Positions 18,853 to 30,146 of a stretch of 64,000 nt of DNA are shown here, one piece after another. Positions within the stretch are counted from its first letter, which is position 1; each line of letters opens with the position of its first letter. A program made the translations under genes and the position numbers. The notes under the pieces are model-generated. The model saw only the letters and a program-made list of their open reading frames with translations. It did not search any database and was not told the DNA's origin. Source of the stretch: Chrysomallon squamiferum (Eukaryota > Mollusca > Gastropoda > Neomphalida > Peltospiridae); the NCBI GenBank assembly GCA_012295275.1, contig CM022665.1, forward strand, positions 27,048,946 through 27,112,945, in the 5' to 3' direction.

Positions 18853-18985
18853 CAGTGGCGTACCTAAGGCAAGGTAAGTATGACACGTGCCCTGGGCACC
18901 ACTTAAAGGGGCGCCACCAAGGATATTACATTAAATTTGACTGGTATTTTTAAACTGATTTTATGGTAAAGATATCTGAAAGATA
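18853..18985. mobile_element. Possible degraded transposon fragment
   Basis: A GC-richer island in AT-rich DNA. It starts CAGTGGCGTACCTAAGG, similar to the CAGTGGCGTA ends seen on some metazoan transposons, and contains CCTGGGCACCAC and GGGGCGCCACCAAGG. No transposase, target duplication or matching second end is visible. Could also be an old non-autonomous element or unique sequence. Confidence 0.3.
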
Positions 18986-19221
18986 CATGTCAGGGGCGCT
19001 ATTTCAGTGCTTACCATTTCAAACTAGTCTTAAAGAGTTTTTGTAATCAGTGCTAAATATATTATATAGTGTGTGATGTACCTAATGTAACAAAACAGAA
19101 TAAAACAACTAGAACGATAATAATATTTTTGTATATGTAAGAGATATACAGGAGAGAAACTGTGAGAGTGGCTTAGAGAAAGAGAGAGAGAGGGAGAGAA
19201 TATAATGACGTTGTGACATTG

Positions 19222-19229
19222 TGACGTCA
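19222..19229. promoter_or_regulatory. Consensus CRE (TGACGTCA)
   Basis: A perfect CREB/ATF/CREM palindrome 101 bp upstream of the ATG at 19330, with half-site-like TGACG and TGACA just before it. It lies in the gap shared with BROX, so it could serve either gene; it is closer to the 19330 ORF. Confidence 0.5.
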
Positions 19230-19290
19230 TTTTAGTATATTCATATAATATATTAAACTATCATATTGGCTTTACGAACCTGATTACCTT

Positions 19291-19296
19291 TATAAA
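19291..19296 (+). promoter_or_regulatory. TATA-like box
   Basis: TATAAA 34 bp upstream of the ATG at 19330. In AT-rich DNA this can occur by chance. If used, the 5'UTR would be only a few bases long. Confidence 0.25.
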
Positions 19297-19329
19297 TTAT
19301 TTTGTATTGTGTATTTTAATTGGTAAGTG

Positions 19330-20643
19330 ATGTTGCAAAGTACCAGCAACGTTTTATTTGATTCAGAGAATGAATCAGAAACTGACAGTATAGAAGAAAT
19401 ACATATTACAAAACAGTTTGAAGGAAATTTGTTGCAGGGTATTCAGCAAGCAAAATCTTTACTGAACTCCCACACAGGAATCAAACGCCAACCTGGATTC
19501 TATCATCTTCAAGACTGTAAGCATGCGGTATTCGATAAAAAGAATAAAAGATACACCGGTCGTCATTATGATGTCAAAATTAGTAACAGTTTGCAAAGAG
19601 CAACACAGAGACTCACGAAATATTTTATAGATAAAGAGATTCAAAAAGAACAAGCACGACGAATTTATTTCCAGTCACAATTTCAAAAAGAAGCTGAAAC
19701 TGTTCTCAGTGCAATGAATAAAGAGTTCAAATCCAGTTTAAATCAGAGCACTGAGAAGGAATTAAACGAGCTAAAAGCTGTTGAGAGTAAACAGCAGCTG
19801 ATGAAAGACGCTCTTCATACAGAGATGTTGAGGAAACATAATGCTAAATTAAGGAATGAAGATACAGAAATTGAACGCAGACGTCAAATAGAATTATTTA
19901 AAATTATGCAAAGTGATTCATTCAGATCGCCAACCATGAAAAATCTCATAGAAGACCTTATGGAAACGGGTCAGAAGAAGGCGATCATCCATAAGGATCT
20001 GCTTGAGGCGTTTTCAAAGTTGAAACAAGAAGAAGATAATGAAGAGGAAATGTATAGAAGAGCAGTTCAGGAAATTAAAGACGAAGCGCTAAGTATGCTT
20101 GTTGTTTCACGTAACAGACAAAATAACCGTGATCTTGAAGAACAAGAAAAGCAAAGACGCATAAGGGAAATTACAAATCCAGAAAGTCTGCAAGAAATGT
20201 GGAATATAAGAGTAATTTTTGATGGTGTTATGAGAGAACTAAAGGAAACTTTTTCTCGATTTCAGGAAAAAGATGAATTTGCAGCCAAACTGATGCGACA
20301 AGAAGTTGAGGAAAGGAAGGAAGCCGTGTTATGCGAACTTCGTAGAAATGTTGCCGTACGATACGTTCAGAAAGTTTGTTCTATTGACAAACTTCGTCGG
20401 ATGAAGGAAGCCGAGGAAATGGTGGAGCGCAAAAGTGATTCTGAACTCGACCGAATAAAAACAGTTATAGTAACAGTTCAGAGACAAATGATATTACAAA
20501 AGTTCGGAGGCAAGTGGATCAACTATCAACATGGGCCACAATCAGACAACAGTTGTTACAAAACAGACCTCGATAAAAAGCTTCACGAAATAAGGACCAC
20601 AGCAAGACATTATACATGTGTTACCACCGGAGCTGAATATTAG
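19330..20643 (+). CDS. Intronless 437-aa coiled-coil protein, family not recognised
   Basis: An uninterrupted ORF, by far the longest in the window, starting at ATG 19330 (MLQSTSNVLF) and ending in tandem TAG TAG. I do not recognise the family. An acidic Ser-rich N-terminus (about 10-25) is followed by a globular-looking segment near 55-85 (GFYHLQDCKHAVFDKKNKRY, then TGRHYDVKIS). Residues about 90-390 are Glu/Lys/Arg/Gln-rich and heptad-like, typical of long helical coiled coils (for example RRRQIELFKIMQ, EEQEKQRRIREI). No signal peptide or membrane segment is seen. Codons look less AT-biased than flanking DNA and there are no stops, which suggests selection. Every other gene here is split into exons of roughly 40-350 nt, so a single 1.3-kb exon is unusual and would suit a retrogene or a lineage-specific gene. 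A cytoskeletal or ciliary role is possible but is only inference. A non-coding first exon cannot be excluded. Confidence 0.8.
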   Translation: MLQSTSNVLFDSENESETDSIEEIHITKQFEGNLLQGIQQAKSLLNSHTGIKRQPGFYHLQDCKHAVFDKKNKRYTGRHYDVKISNSLQRATQRLTKYFIDKEIQKEQARRIYFQSQFQKEAETVLSAMNKEFKSSLNQSTEKELNELKAVESKQQLMKDALHTEMLRKHNAKLRNEDTEIERRRQIELFKIMQSDSFRSPTMKNLIEDLMETGQKKAIIHKDLLEAFSKLKQEEDNEEEMYRRAVQEIKDEALSMLVVSRNRQNNRDLEEQEKQRRIREITNPESLQEMWNIRVIFDGVMRELKETFSRFQEKDEFAAKLMRQEVEERKEAVLCELRRNVAVRYVQKVCSIDKLRRMKEAEEMVERKSDSELDRIKTVIVTVQRQMILQKFGGKWINYQHGPQSDNSCYKTDLDKKLHEIRTTARHYTCVTTGAEY

Positions 20644-21567
20644 TAGTCCTTTCAGCTTTATATAGCTATATCGTTTCTCCACCAGTAAATTCATTGTTTC
20701 TCATGCTAATTTTTATTTATTTAGTTGTTTTTTTTTCTGCTAATCTTGCTGACACGAGATCGGTAATCATTTCTTCGTTAATGTGAATAATATCGCTGAA
20801 ACACTAGCACAAAATAGACGATTCATCTTTGCATAGCGAACTACAATTTTATAACCGTTTCGTATAAAGCATGACGTCGGTTATATACGAGATTTATTAC
20901 AGTTTTCGTCATTATTTCAGCGAAAGACGAATAACATTTTGTAGTTTAATAACTCTATAAACATGGCTATAAATGAATACACTGTTTACTGTAGAATATT
21001 TAACACAGTGTAGTTCCTTTTTCTCTTTCTGGATTTTGTGCACAATAACAGCGTATAATCGTATTTCAATGCACAGTTTGCAGTAGGTAATTTCAGACCT
21101 TCACCACAAACACAATTACAAACACAATAAAGAAAAAATTAAAGAAAAATCACTAAAAACTAAAATTATCTAGATTTGCATTAGATAATTTAAAAAGTAT
21201 TTGCTCAGGATTTTAAATATTTTAGAGACAATAATGAGAAATTGTGCAAAATAAATGAATAAATAAAAACCTAAATAATGTAGTATTTATGATTATTAAA
21301 CGAAATACGTACAGAATGTTTTTTAATTATATTTCTTTATTTTAATTTATTATTATTAATATTATTATTTATTTTATTTTATTTTATTTTATTTTATGTT
21401 ATTTTATTATATTTTAATTTATTTTTATTTTTTATTTTTTAAATTTTATTTATTTATTTATTTATTTTTGTAAATTAATGTGCAATTGTTCGAAAAATTG
21501 TGACTGTGGGAAAAAACAACCCCAAAAACTCCTCAAATATATATATGCATATATATGTATATATATA
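20644..21567. other. 3' flank of the 437-aa gene
   Basis: No coding signal. An AATAAA at 21126-21131 could end the upstream transcript. A TGACGTCG (CRE-like) occurs near 20873. From about 21340 to 21475 the DNA is a degenerate ATTTT/ATTT repeat leading up to the transposon fragment. Confidence 0.5.
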
Positions 21568-21939
21568 CAGGGTGTCCCATACAATTCCATACACAGGAGA
21601 AAAAAAAGTTTTTATATGAAGAACCATTTTTATTTATATAATGTGCTCTACATGACTGCCATTATGTTGAAAACACATTTCAATGCATGTCCTCCCCTGC
21701 TGAAGAACGCGTTCAAGCACAGCTGGAGTTATGCTTGTAATGGCGTTGGTGATACGTTGCTTGAGATGATTTATGTTTTGTATCTTTTCCTGATACACCA
21801 TGGCCTTCAAATACCACCAGAGGTAAATCTCAAAGGGGATAAGGTCTGGGGATCTGGGAGGCCATTCCGCAGGACCACGCCTACTAATCCACGCACCTGG
21901 AAATTGTTGATCTAACCACTGACGTACGTGAACACCAAA
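21568..21939 (-). mobile_element. Truncated Tc1/mariner-superfamily transposon (one end only)
   Basis: The left boundary is TA followed by CAGGGTGTCCCATAC, a terminal-inverted-repeat-like end beside a TA dinucleotide, the target used by this superfamily. The minus strand carries the C-terminal end of a DDE transposase reading towards this end. The element stops near 21940 at an AAT microsatellite, and no opposite terminal repeat is found in the window. It is therefore a 5'-truncated, dead copy. Confidence 0.8.
21634..21939 (-). pseudogene. DDE transposase C-terminal remnant
   Basis: About 101 codons remain open on the minus strand and end in TAA (21634-21636). The fragment contains PAEWPPRSPDLIPFEIYLWW, in which SPDL-P-(E/D) carries the third catalytic acidic region of Tc1/mariner-type transposases. 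It continues with LKQRITNAITSITPAVLERV and ends NGSHVEHII, a tail pattern common to invertebrate mariner-like copies. The first two catalytic aspartates and the DNA-binding domain are gone, so it cannot be active. That the remaining frame is intact suggests a fairly recent copy or chance. Exact subfamily not assigned. Confidence 0.8.
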
Positions 21940-21970
21940 TGAAAAAAAGACAATGTAAAAACCATATGTA

Positions 21971-21993
21971 TTAATAATAATAACAATAATAAC

Positions 21994-22038
<45 letters not shown>
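21971..22038. repeat. (AAT)n microsatellite
   Basis: About 22 AAT units with a few AAC variants, directly behind the broken end of the transposon fragment. It may be where the element was truncated. Confidence 0.95.
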
Positions 22039-22039
<1 letters not shown>

Positions 22040-22291
22040 GAAAGATAATAATATTTAAAAATAATAAAAACAGTAAAGAAAACTTAGACGTTTGTATGTG
22101 TGTATCCTAGTAAATGTTTACTAGCACGACAAAATAAGAGAGTAAGTGAGAACTGCTCTTAAGTGTCAATCTGCATTACAGTAACAATTTTAAGTTGCTC
22201 TGCTAGATATTTCGTTTGTTTTCGTATTTCTTCGCCTATAATCGCATATTCCCGGATGTTTTCAGGCAAAAGACATTCTTTAGATTCGTCA

Positions 22292-22299
22292 TTTGGCGC
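22292..22299 (+). promoter_or_regulatory. E2F-type site upstream of XRCC3
   Basis: TTTGGCGC matches the E2F consensus TTTSSCGC and sits 42 bp upstream of the XRCC3 start codon. CG is rare in this DNA and homologous-recombination genes are classic E2F targets, so the position fits S-phase control. Functional use is inferred. Confidence 0.5.
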
Positions 22300-22333
22300 A
22301 CAATGTGAATTATATGAGTTTACTTAGTTCGTA

Positions 22334-22390
22334 ATGAATAATGTCAATCGAACAGTTAGATATACATCCAAGAATTCTGAAAAGTCTTAG
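22334..22390 (+). promoter_or_regulatory. Short upstream ORF overlapping the XRCC3 start
   Basis: An ATG at 22334 opens an 18-codon frame ending TAG at 22388-22390. It lies +1 relative to XRCC3 and overlaps its first 50 bases. Its ATG has G at -3; the XRCC3 ATG, 7 nt downstream, has A at -3. If the transcript starts upstream of both, ribosomes would have to leak past the first ATG. Confidence 0.35.
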
Positions 22391-25300
22391 AAAAGGTTTG
22401 TTTTGTGATGCTTACGCAGAACTACAATTGTACACTTGACAGACGACGTGACATGTCCCAATTTCTTACCTTCTATTTAGACTGAAGCATTTCTAGATTG
22501 TGTTTTGTCTTTGTATTGAATTTAAATAAATAAAACTAAAACAACGAAGATATAAAAATGAAACAACAATACAAAAATTAATTAATGGTAAACCTATTAT
22601 TATTCAAAATAAATACATAAATAAATAAAATCTATTGGTTTAAAAATATTCATGTTTTTTCTATTGTTTAAGTTATAGAAAAACTAAATTACTATCACAA
22701 CAGAACATATTTGAAATAAATGTAACTGTTTCTTAATAGTTAGATGGTCACAAATGTATCTTAGATATTGTTTGTATGTCTATTAAGACTTCGTATAATT
22801 TTTTATTTATTCTGGTTTGACCACAGTTTATCAGTTATGAAAGGGTCTTTTTAGGCATTGCATTGTAGATCTGAAATAATATGTAAATATTTATATTGAA
22901 ACCAGTTAAATGATAGTATTAACTGTTAGCAGATATTAAAGCCACACATACATATACACATTTTCTTTTGTGTGTATGTTTCTTGCTGATACAAGAAAGG
23001 AAATCACCATGCCACTGCTATTGATTAACAATATAAGATATTTTGTATATACTTCCTTATAAGCAAGACCATTACTTTTGATAAAGTTAAGCTGGAATAA
23101 ATAATCTGATGAGTACACTTAAGATCAATCATGCAATACTAATTAATCTCATTCAAGCACTGTACCCACTAAACTGCACACCATTTTTATTAATATTGTA
23201 TCATCCTTTCTTTTTTTTTTCTAAAATTTTAAATTTGCATGAATTTTTGTTTTTGCTTTTGTCCAAAAGTACATTTTCAATGAAGAGCTCTCATAGTCTG
23301 AAATGTCATATTATTTAAGTAAGAGAATATTAGCATTATGTTACTAAATAAAAAGGAAAATACAGAATTAGTTCTACCTCAATGACTGCCATCTTCAAAA
23401 CCCATAGAAAATAAAGGAAAAATTAAAAAAGAACTAGTAAATACCTTTTTAATAAAAAACAAAATTCTGTCCAAGGAGGTTGGCTTTCAACATACAAGTT
23501 TTCTCCTTTTCTTCCTTCTTGAGTTGATAAGTTTTAAATTTTGTCTCTGCAGTAAATATTAAATGAAATTAATGTAACTAGCCATAAAATCATTGACAGT
23601 AATAGTCCAGTTAATGGTTTACACATAAACTAAGAAAGTATAGAAAAGCAATGGCAGTTTAATGGTTTATTATTGTGCAACGTTACTGTTTTCATATTAA
23701 CAGGCCAAACAAGAAAAAAAAAAACGTGAGAAATATATCATTGTTTTAGGATTTGTGGTCTGTCAACAGGGTTTTACACGATACTTTAAATAATAGTATT
23801 TTTAATAGAACTGCTTTGTGATGGATAACATGTCTTTATATGGCATAAATATTTAAGACAAGGAAGAAAAATAAATTAGAACTAATTTATAGATTTACAT
23901 TATGGATAATCAAAAGAATTTTGTCTTTTAAAACATTAATGTACATTTATATTAATATTTAACAGTTGTATTTATCATACTATATGTTCTGTGGTAAAAT
24001 GAAAATAAATAAATAAATAAATAAAGTATCAAACAAACCAAGACAAAACAAATACAAATTTTCAAATTTAAAATAATTTTGGGGATTGTATGAATTAATT
24101 ATAGGAAATTATCATATTCTCTAGCCTTCTATTCAATCATTAAGGTTGATTTATCTCTTTGGTTACTAACATTTGTGCAAGTTCATTTTCATTGGTTTAT
24201 CCTGTTCTGGCTTAGAGCTGTTTCATGACAGATATTTTATCTCAAACAATAGTCTTCAAAACCTTGTTTCATCAGAGCTATCAAATACAGAATCCAGATT
24301 TCTTTGTCACTTGTTTTTCCTGTTTTTCCTCGGAGCTGTTTTATTGAACACTTTTATAAATTTCAGTTCATCTTTTGAACTTTGAAAAGATACTGAGTCT
24401 GTCATCACCAGATGTAGCTAGGTGTACAGGTCTTTCTCTAGGTGATGTTCAAGTATTACGAGATGCTGTGGCAGAAGCTGTCCCAAAGCCATCTGTGGTA
24501 ACAGGTGAATAGTGTCTTGTTTTTATAAAAATTATTTATATTATCAATTCTTGTCAGACTCGTGTTTTTTGGAGGTTCCTTGTCTTGTTATTATTCATAT
24601 ATTTATAATAATAATAATAATAACAACAATAATAATTAGTAGTAGTAGTAGTGATAGTAGTAGTAGTAGCAGTGTCACTGCTGCTGTTATTATCATTGTT
24701 TATATTTTCATTAAATTTATGTAACCCCAAAATAAACTTGAACATACATATATTTAGAAAACTAAATTCAGTAATTAATAATTTTTATTGTTAATAATCT
24801 ACAACTTTTTCAAACTGCATGTTATATCATTAGTTTCATATTTTATTCAAAAGATATTAAATTCAATTGTATTTCATACATTTAATATTATGGCTTCCAA
24901 AAACAATATATTTATAAAAACAGATCAATGCAGAAACATTGTGTATGAATGAACTATCAAATATGCTTTATGAATTTATAGTCATTTTAACTATTGTCAT
25001 CTGTCTTACTTATATGTAAATCAAAAATAAATATATTGAAAAAAAGATGCATTCTGGAATACTGAACCAGTTTAATAGTTGACTGAAAAAGGAACTTAAA
25101 GACAAATATAATAGGATAGATATTATTGATTTATTGGTGGGTTTTTTTTGACAAGCTATATGTATTCATTACTAGTTTAATATGAATAATCTCCACAAAC
25201 ATATTTATTCTTAAAGTTATTAGAATGTACTTGCTAATGTCAATGATAATTAACAGAAATGTCTATACACATGATGTTAGCATCATATATATTTTGTTTT

Positions 25301-27359
25301 AGCTTTGAATATCTGGAGTGACAGCTGTTCAGATGAATTTATGATAAGGAAGCTTTCTTCTGGTTGTTCATTATTTGATAAACATTTAAGAGGTACATTC
25401 TTTTTTTTAATTTAATTTTTTTACTAGTATGTAGTTCTATTAATTTGAAAGATAAATCAAACTGTTTTAAAGAAGAATGTATGAAATATTTGTATTTGGT
25501 TTTAGATTTAACAGATAAAAGAGAAAATCCAAAACTTAAAAATATGATGAAAACCTATTCCTCATTATCAGAAAGGCAATTAAAAAAATAATAATAATAA
25601 AATAAAAAATTATATATACACACACACACACACACACAAACATATACATATATGTATATGTATATATGTGTGTGTGTGTGTGTGTTGACTATCCTTTAAC
25701 ATTTTCCAATGGATTATAAGTTGTATATAGGGTTTATTTGTAAGATCAACATTCAATAAAACTTAATAAATACAAATTGAATTAAATGTACCTATAGTTC
25801 TTTATGTAAACAAACAGTTTTAAAAAGTTGGTTTTTGAACTTTTAAATTTCATTTTGGATAATGTTTATCTGTTTATGAATTGTTCTTACAGCATTTTTC
25901 TTATGCATAAAATTTCAACTTAAAAATTTGTCATACATAAATGATTATCATAATGTATATAGCTGTTACTGCTGTGTTAATATTTATGTTAATTTTATTG
26001 TCAGAATGTCAGAACTATTTATTTCTTACAGCCTGTTTGCACTAACAGACATTTGTTTCAAAACACTGTATACAATGTTTATTACAATATTATTAAAACT
26101 GACCAACCTTTTTGCAACATAAACAAAAAAATCAGTTTTTTCTAAGCTTGAAGAATGTATGACAAATAAATAAAATAAATAAATAAATAAACAAATAAAT
26201 ATTGTACAAACTGATCAGTCAAAATCAATTTCATGATCCTAAATTGCTTTCAGTTTGAAAAGCATCTGCTTCATCAGTTTGTTAAAACATAAAAAAATAT
26301 GTAAAATAATTTTTTTTAAAAACACAGAAATAAAATGACCCCCCCCAAAAAAAAAAAAAAATAATAAAAAAATAGATATGTCAGAATATAATTTGGATAT
26401 GTTTGATCTTGTTTCAAACAAAAAGTTTATAAAGCAATTATATAAAATTGGTCAAACATGAATTAGGTTGTATTAAATCTTGTTTTGAACAAAACTTTGA
26501 TACAATACGTATGTCTTGATGTGTTTGTATTTGTTTTGTTTTATAAATTTTCACAGTGACTTATATTTTTAATGACAATTTCACTTGTTTTATCAATCAG
26601 GTGGTTTTATTTCACGAGGAATAACAGAAATATCTGGTGAGAGTGCAAGTGGCAAAACCCAGCTCTGTCTTCAGTTGTGTCTGACATGTCAGCTTCCCAA
26701 AAATCATGGAGGTCTAGAAGGAGGTACTGCTTATTACTCTTTTGAAACTTATGATATCTTAGTCAGAATATTTGATTCTGCAAATTTTCACATTTTAAGT
26801 TTAATATAGCACAAAATTACAGAAAACTTGTTGCAGTGCTTATAATTATGAGTTACAGATGATATCTCAGTTGTTACTGTCTGTAAAGTGAGTGGCTTAA
26901 CTGCTGTTATCATACTTGGTAATATCATTGTGAATGAAACAGTTTAATAAATTGACATTCAAATATCTTTTGTATCGCAGGTGAGGGTAAGATTTGCTGA
27001 CTCATTTTTTTTATGTTATAAGAGTTATTTTGAATATTAATAGCTGATAGATGGTAATTCATGGTTTATATGCATTTTAGATACTATCAGTCTACTTCTG
27101 TATGTGTTTTGTGTGTGTGTGTATGTTTTGAATAAAAAAATTAAAAATTAAAAAATGTTAGAGACCATAAATTATTTCTTGGAATTCAGTTTTTATCTTG
27201 GAAAATATTTTCAGGTAGGTTGTAAACCTTTATTTGTATATTATATTTTCATTTTTATTGTGTTTTTAAAAAAAAAAAAAATGAAAGGAGAACGTAATCC
27301 AGTCTAGCAAATATCAAGTCAATCACAATAAAATTTTATTTTCAGCAAATTATTTTCAA

Positions 27360-27417
<58 letters not shown>

Positions 27418-30113
27418 CATTTATATATTTTAAAAATTTAGATACATTTAGGTTACCTGTGTGTCATGGATCACCTTAATAAGTTATGACTCACACTAGT
27501 AACAAAGTCCAAAATATAGTATTGCATACTGCACCTGTTAAAAGTGTTTCTTATAATTTATAATGTAAATGAAAGCAGATATATATAAAAAAAATAGTTT
27601 ACTTATTAGTCAGTTTAGTTTTATATATAATTATTATTTGTTGTTTCTCGTTTACTTTTTTTTTTTTTTATCAGATTTAGTTATTTATTATTATAGAAAA
27701 GGTAGCAAACAAACAAAAAAGCAACAACAACAACAAAAAAATAATAATAATAATAAAAATAAATACAAAAAATAACAAATAATTTATTTTATTAAATTAA
27801 TAAATAAATAAGAATAAGTAAACAAATTGCAAATCCCTATATAAATTACATAGTTTTAATTCTGTATTCAAGACCCTTTGTATATCATAACAATAAGTTC
27901 ACTGTTTTCTTTCACCTACCTGTTAACTGACTAATCAAACAGGTAGGAGAGTATTGATTGTTTGCCATTCACAGCTTGCTTGAACCACTGCTTATGTCTG
28001 CTTATTAGAAATGAGTCATCTCTCAGTTTAGCTGCTAGACTGCAGCTGTGTTTTTGTGGATGATTTAATATATGATGTACAGGCATTAAGCACTATTTTT
28101 ATCTCATTCAAAGTTTTTGTTAAATGCTGAACTGCTGTTCTGTACATCTGTGATGTGTTTCATTATCACTGATTGCAAATACTTTAGTGGAGTAAAGTAA
28201 TTCAATGTGCAAAGAATGAAATTAATATAAATTGAAATACTCTGAAAAGTGTTGTCAAGGATTTAGATTTAAAAAAACAACAACAAAAACAGACAAAATT
28301 TTAAAATCTGAACAGTGTGGTTAGATCACTCAATCTGTTAACATTTCATATAATTATGTCAGAAATTTGTGCTATTTAAGATCATTAGTATTCAAAAGTT
28401 ATACTGAAATATAAACATTCTTTTTTCTATCTCTTTATATCGGTTTTAGAAAAGAAAAATATACATTGAAGCTGATAAACATTCACCTAGTAATAAAGAA
28501 TATTTAAATAATTCAGTATGTATTTTTTAATTGTACATTTATTTACCCAGTGCAGAATGGCATAAAATTAACAATTTTAAAGAGTTTCTGCATATATATT
28601 AAACAAATTAGAACTATATTTAATAAATAAATACAAAAGAGCATTTTCACAGTATTCTGAATGTTTATCAATTACCTACAGAGCATCTTCAGCCCTTATT
28701 TTATTTAATTTTGTGTAAGAAATTTTTTCTTAAATCTGTATATAGTGAAGAAAACAATAATATAAGTTTCATAAATTTGAAATAGGTGCTGTGTATTTGT
28801 GTACAGAGGATGTTTTTCCTAACAAGAGACTATACCAACTGATTCAACATTTCTCCAAGAAGTGGTCAGCAGTATTCAAAGATCCAGTCAACTTTGGAGA
28901 CAAAATATTTGTAGAACATGTTGCAGATCTGGCTAGTTTTTCTAAAACTTTAATATATTTTGTTCTCTTATACCACTGAATATTAATTTTAAAATAAACC
29001 AAAATAACACATATATTATTTATAATAATAACCTTTGTAGGTTACTATATGAAAGACTTTAGACAGAAATTAGGAATACTTTACTCTGATTGAAAACAGA
29101 AGACAAATTTGTATTCAGCACTTACTGAAATAAGTTACTGTTTTAAATGTTAATGTTATAATTTTAAAGTAAGTTAATATTCTAATTTTGTTTTAATTAC
29201 ATGTAATTAAAGTACGATATTGCTGTCATTTTAATACACATCAGTGTCATCATCAATATTATTATTATTATTGTTATTCAGGATGGTTTACTGTTCTGCA
29301 TTCATAAAAAGTTTCCAGTACTACTGTCAAAGGGACTGGTAAAACTTATTGTCATAGATTCTGTGGCAGCTCTTTTCCGTTGTGAATTTGATACTGGTCA
29401 CATGATACAACGAGCCAGGCACCTTAGTTCATTTGCAGCACAACTGTGCAGACTGAGTCATCAGCATAACATTCCTATTATCTGTGTTAATCAGGTAAAT
29501 AATTGATATGTACAAGGTAGAACATGCTGTTGGTTTCCAGAATAACAGATTACCAACTAAGCAGAAAAACAACTGCTGCACATAAGCTCAATAAGGGTTA
29601 TCAACTGCAGAGTTGTTGTACAATTTGTGTTATAATTTTAGTGAAATAGCTCATTTTGTGTATTAAGGTTGACATGTACTTAGTTCCCTGTTCTTAAAAA
29701 TTGTGGATATTTCATTTAACACAACAAACACAGAATCCACACAAAAGTACACCTAGATTCTCAATTTTATTATAATGTTTGAAAAAAAAAAAATATATAT
29801 ATATATACATATTGTATAATAATGAATAAATAAATAAATAATAATAATTTGAACAAAAATTGTCCATAATTGATTTCTCGGCAGTATGTTAGTTGGTTGT
29901 ATACTATTAATATTAATTTGAAGTAAAATTATTTTTATAAAATACACTGGTTGTACCATATAATTGGAACCATTATTTTCTTTTTAAACTTTTCTTTAAA
30001 TAATAATAATAATATTAATAATATGACATGTTTTATCTTGTAAGAGTAATAGCAGTAGTGTGAGTTCAGTTTTGATTTGATTGCAAGCACAAATAATACT
30101 TGGCAAACAGTAA

Positions 30114-30146
<33 letters not shown>

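Noticed and set aside
21478-21915. 145-codon plus-strand ORF
   Set aside because: It is the antisense of the transposase remnant plus simple-repeat DNA; the minus-strand frame carries the real motifs.
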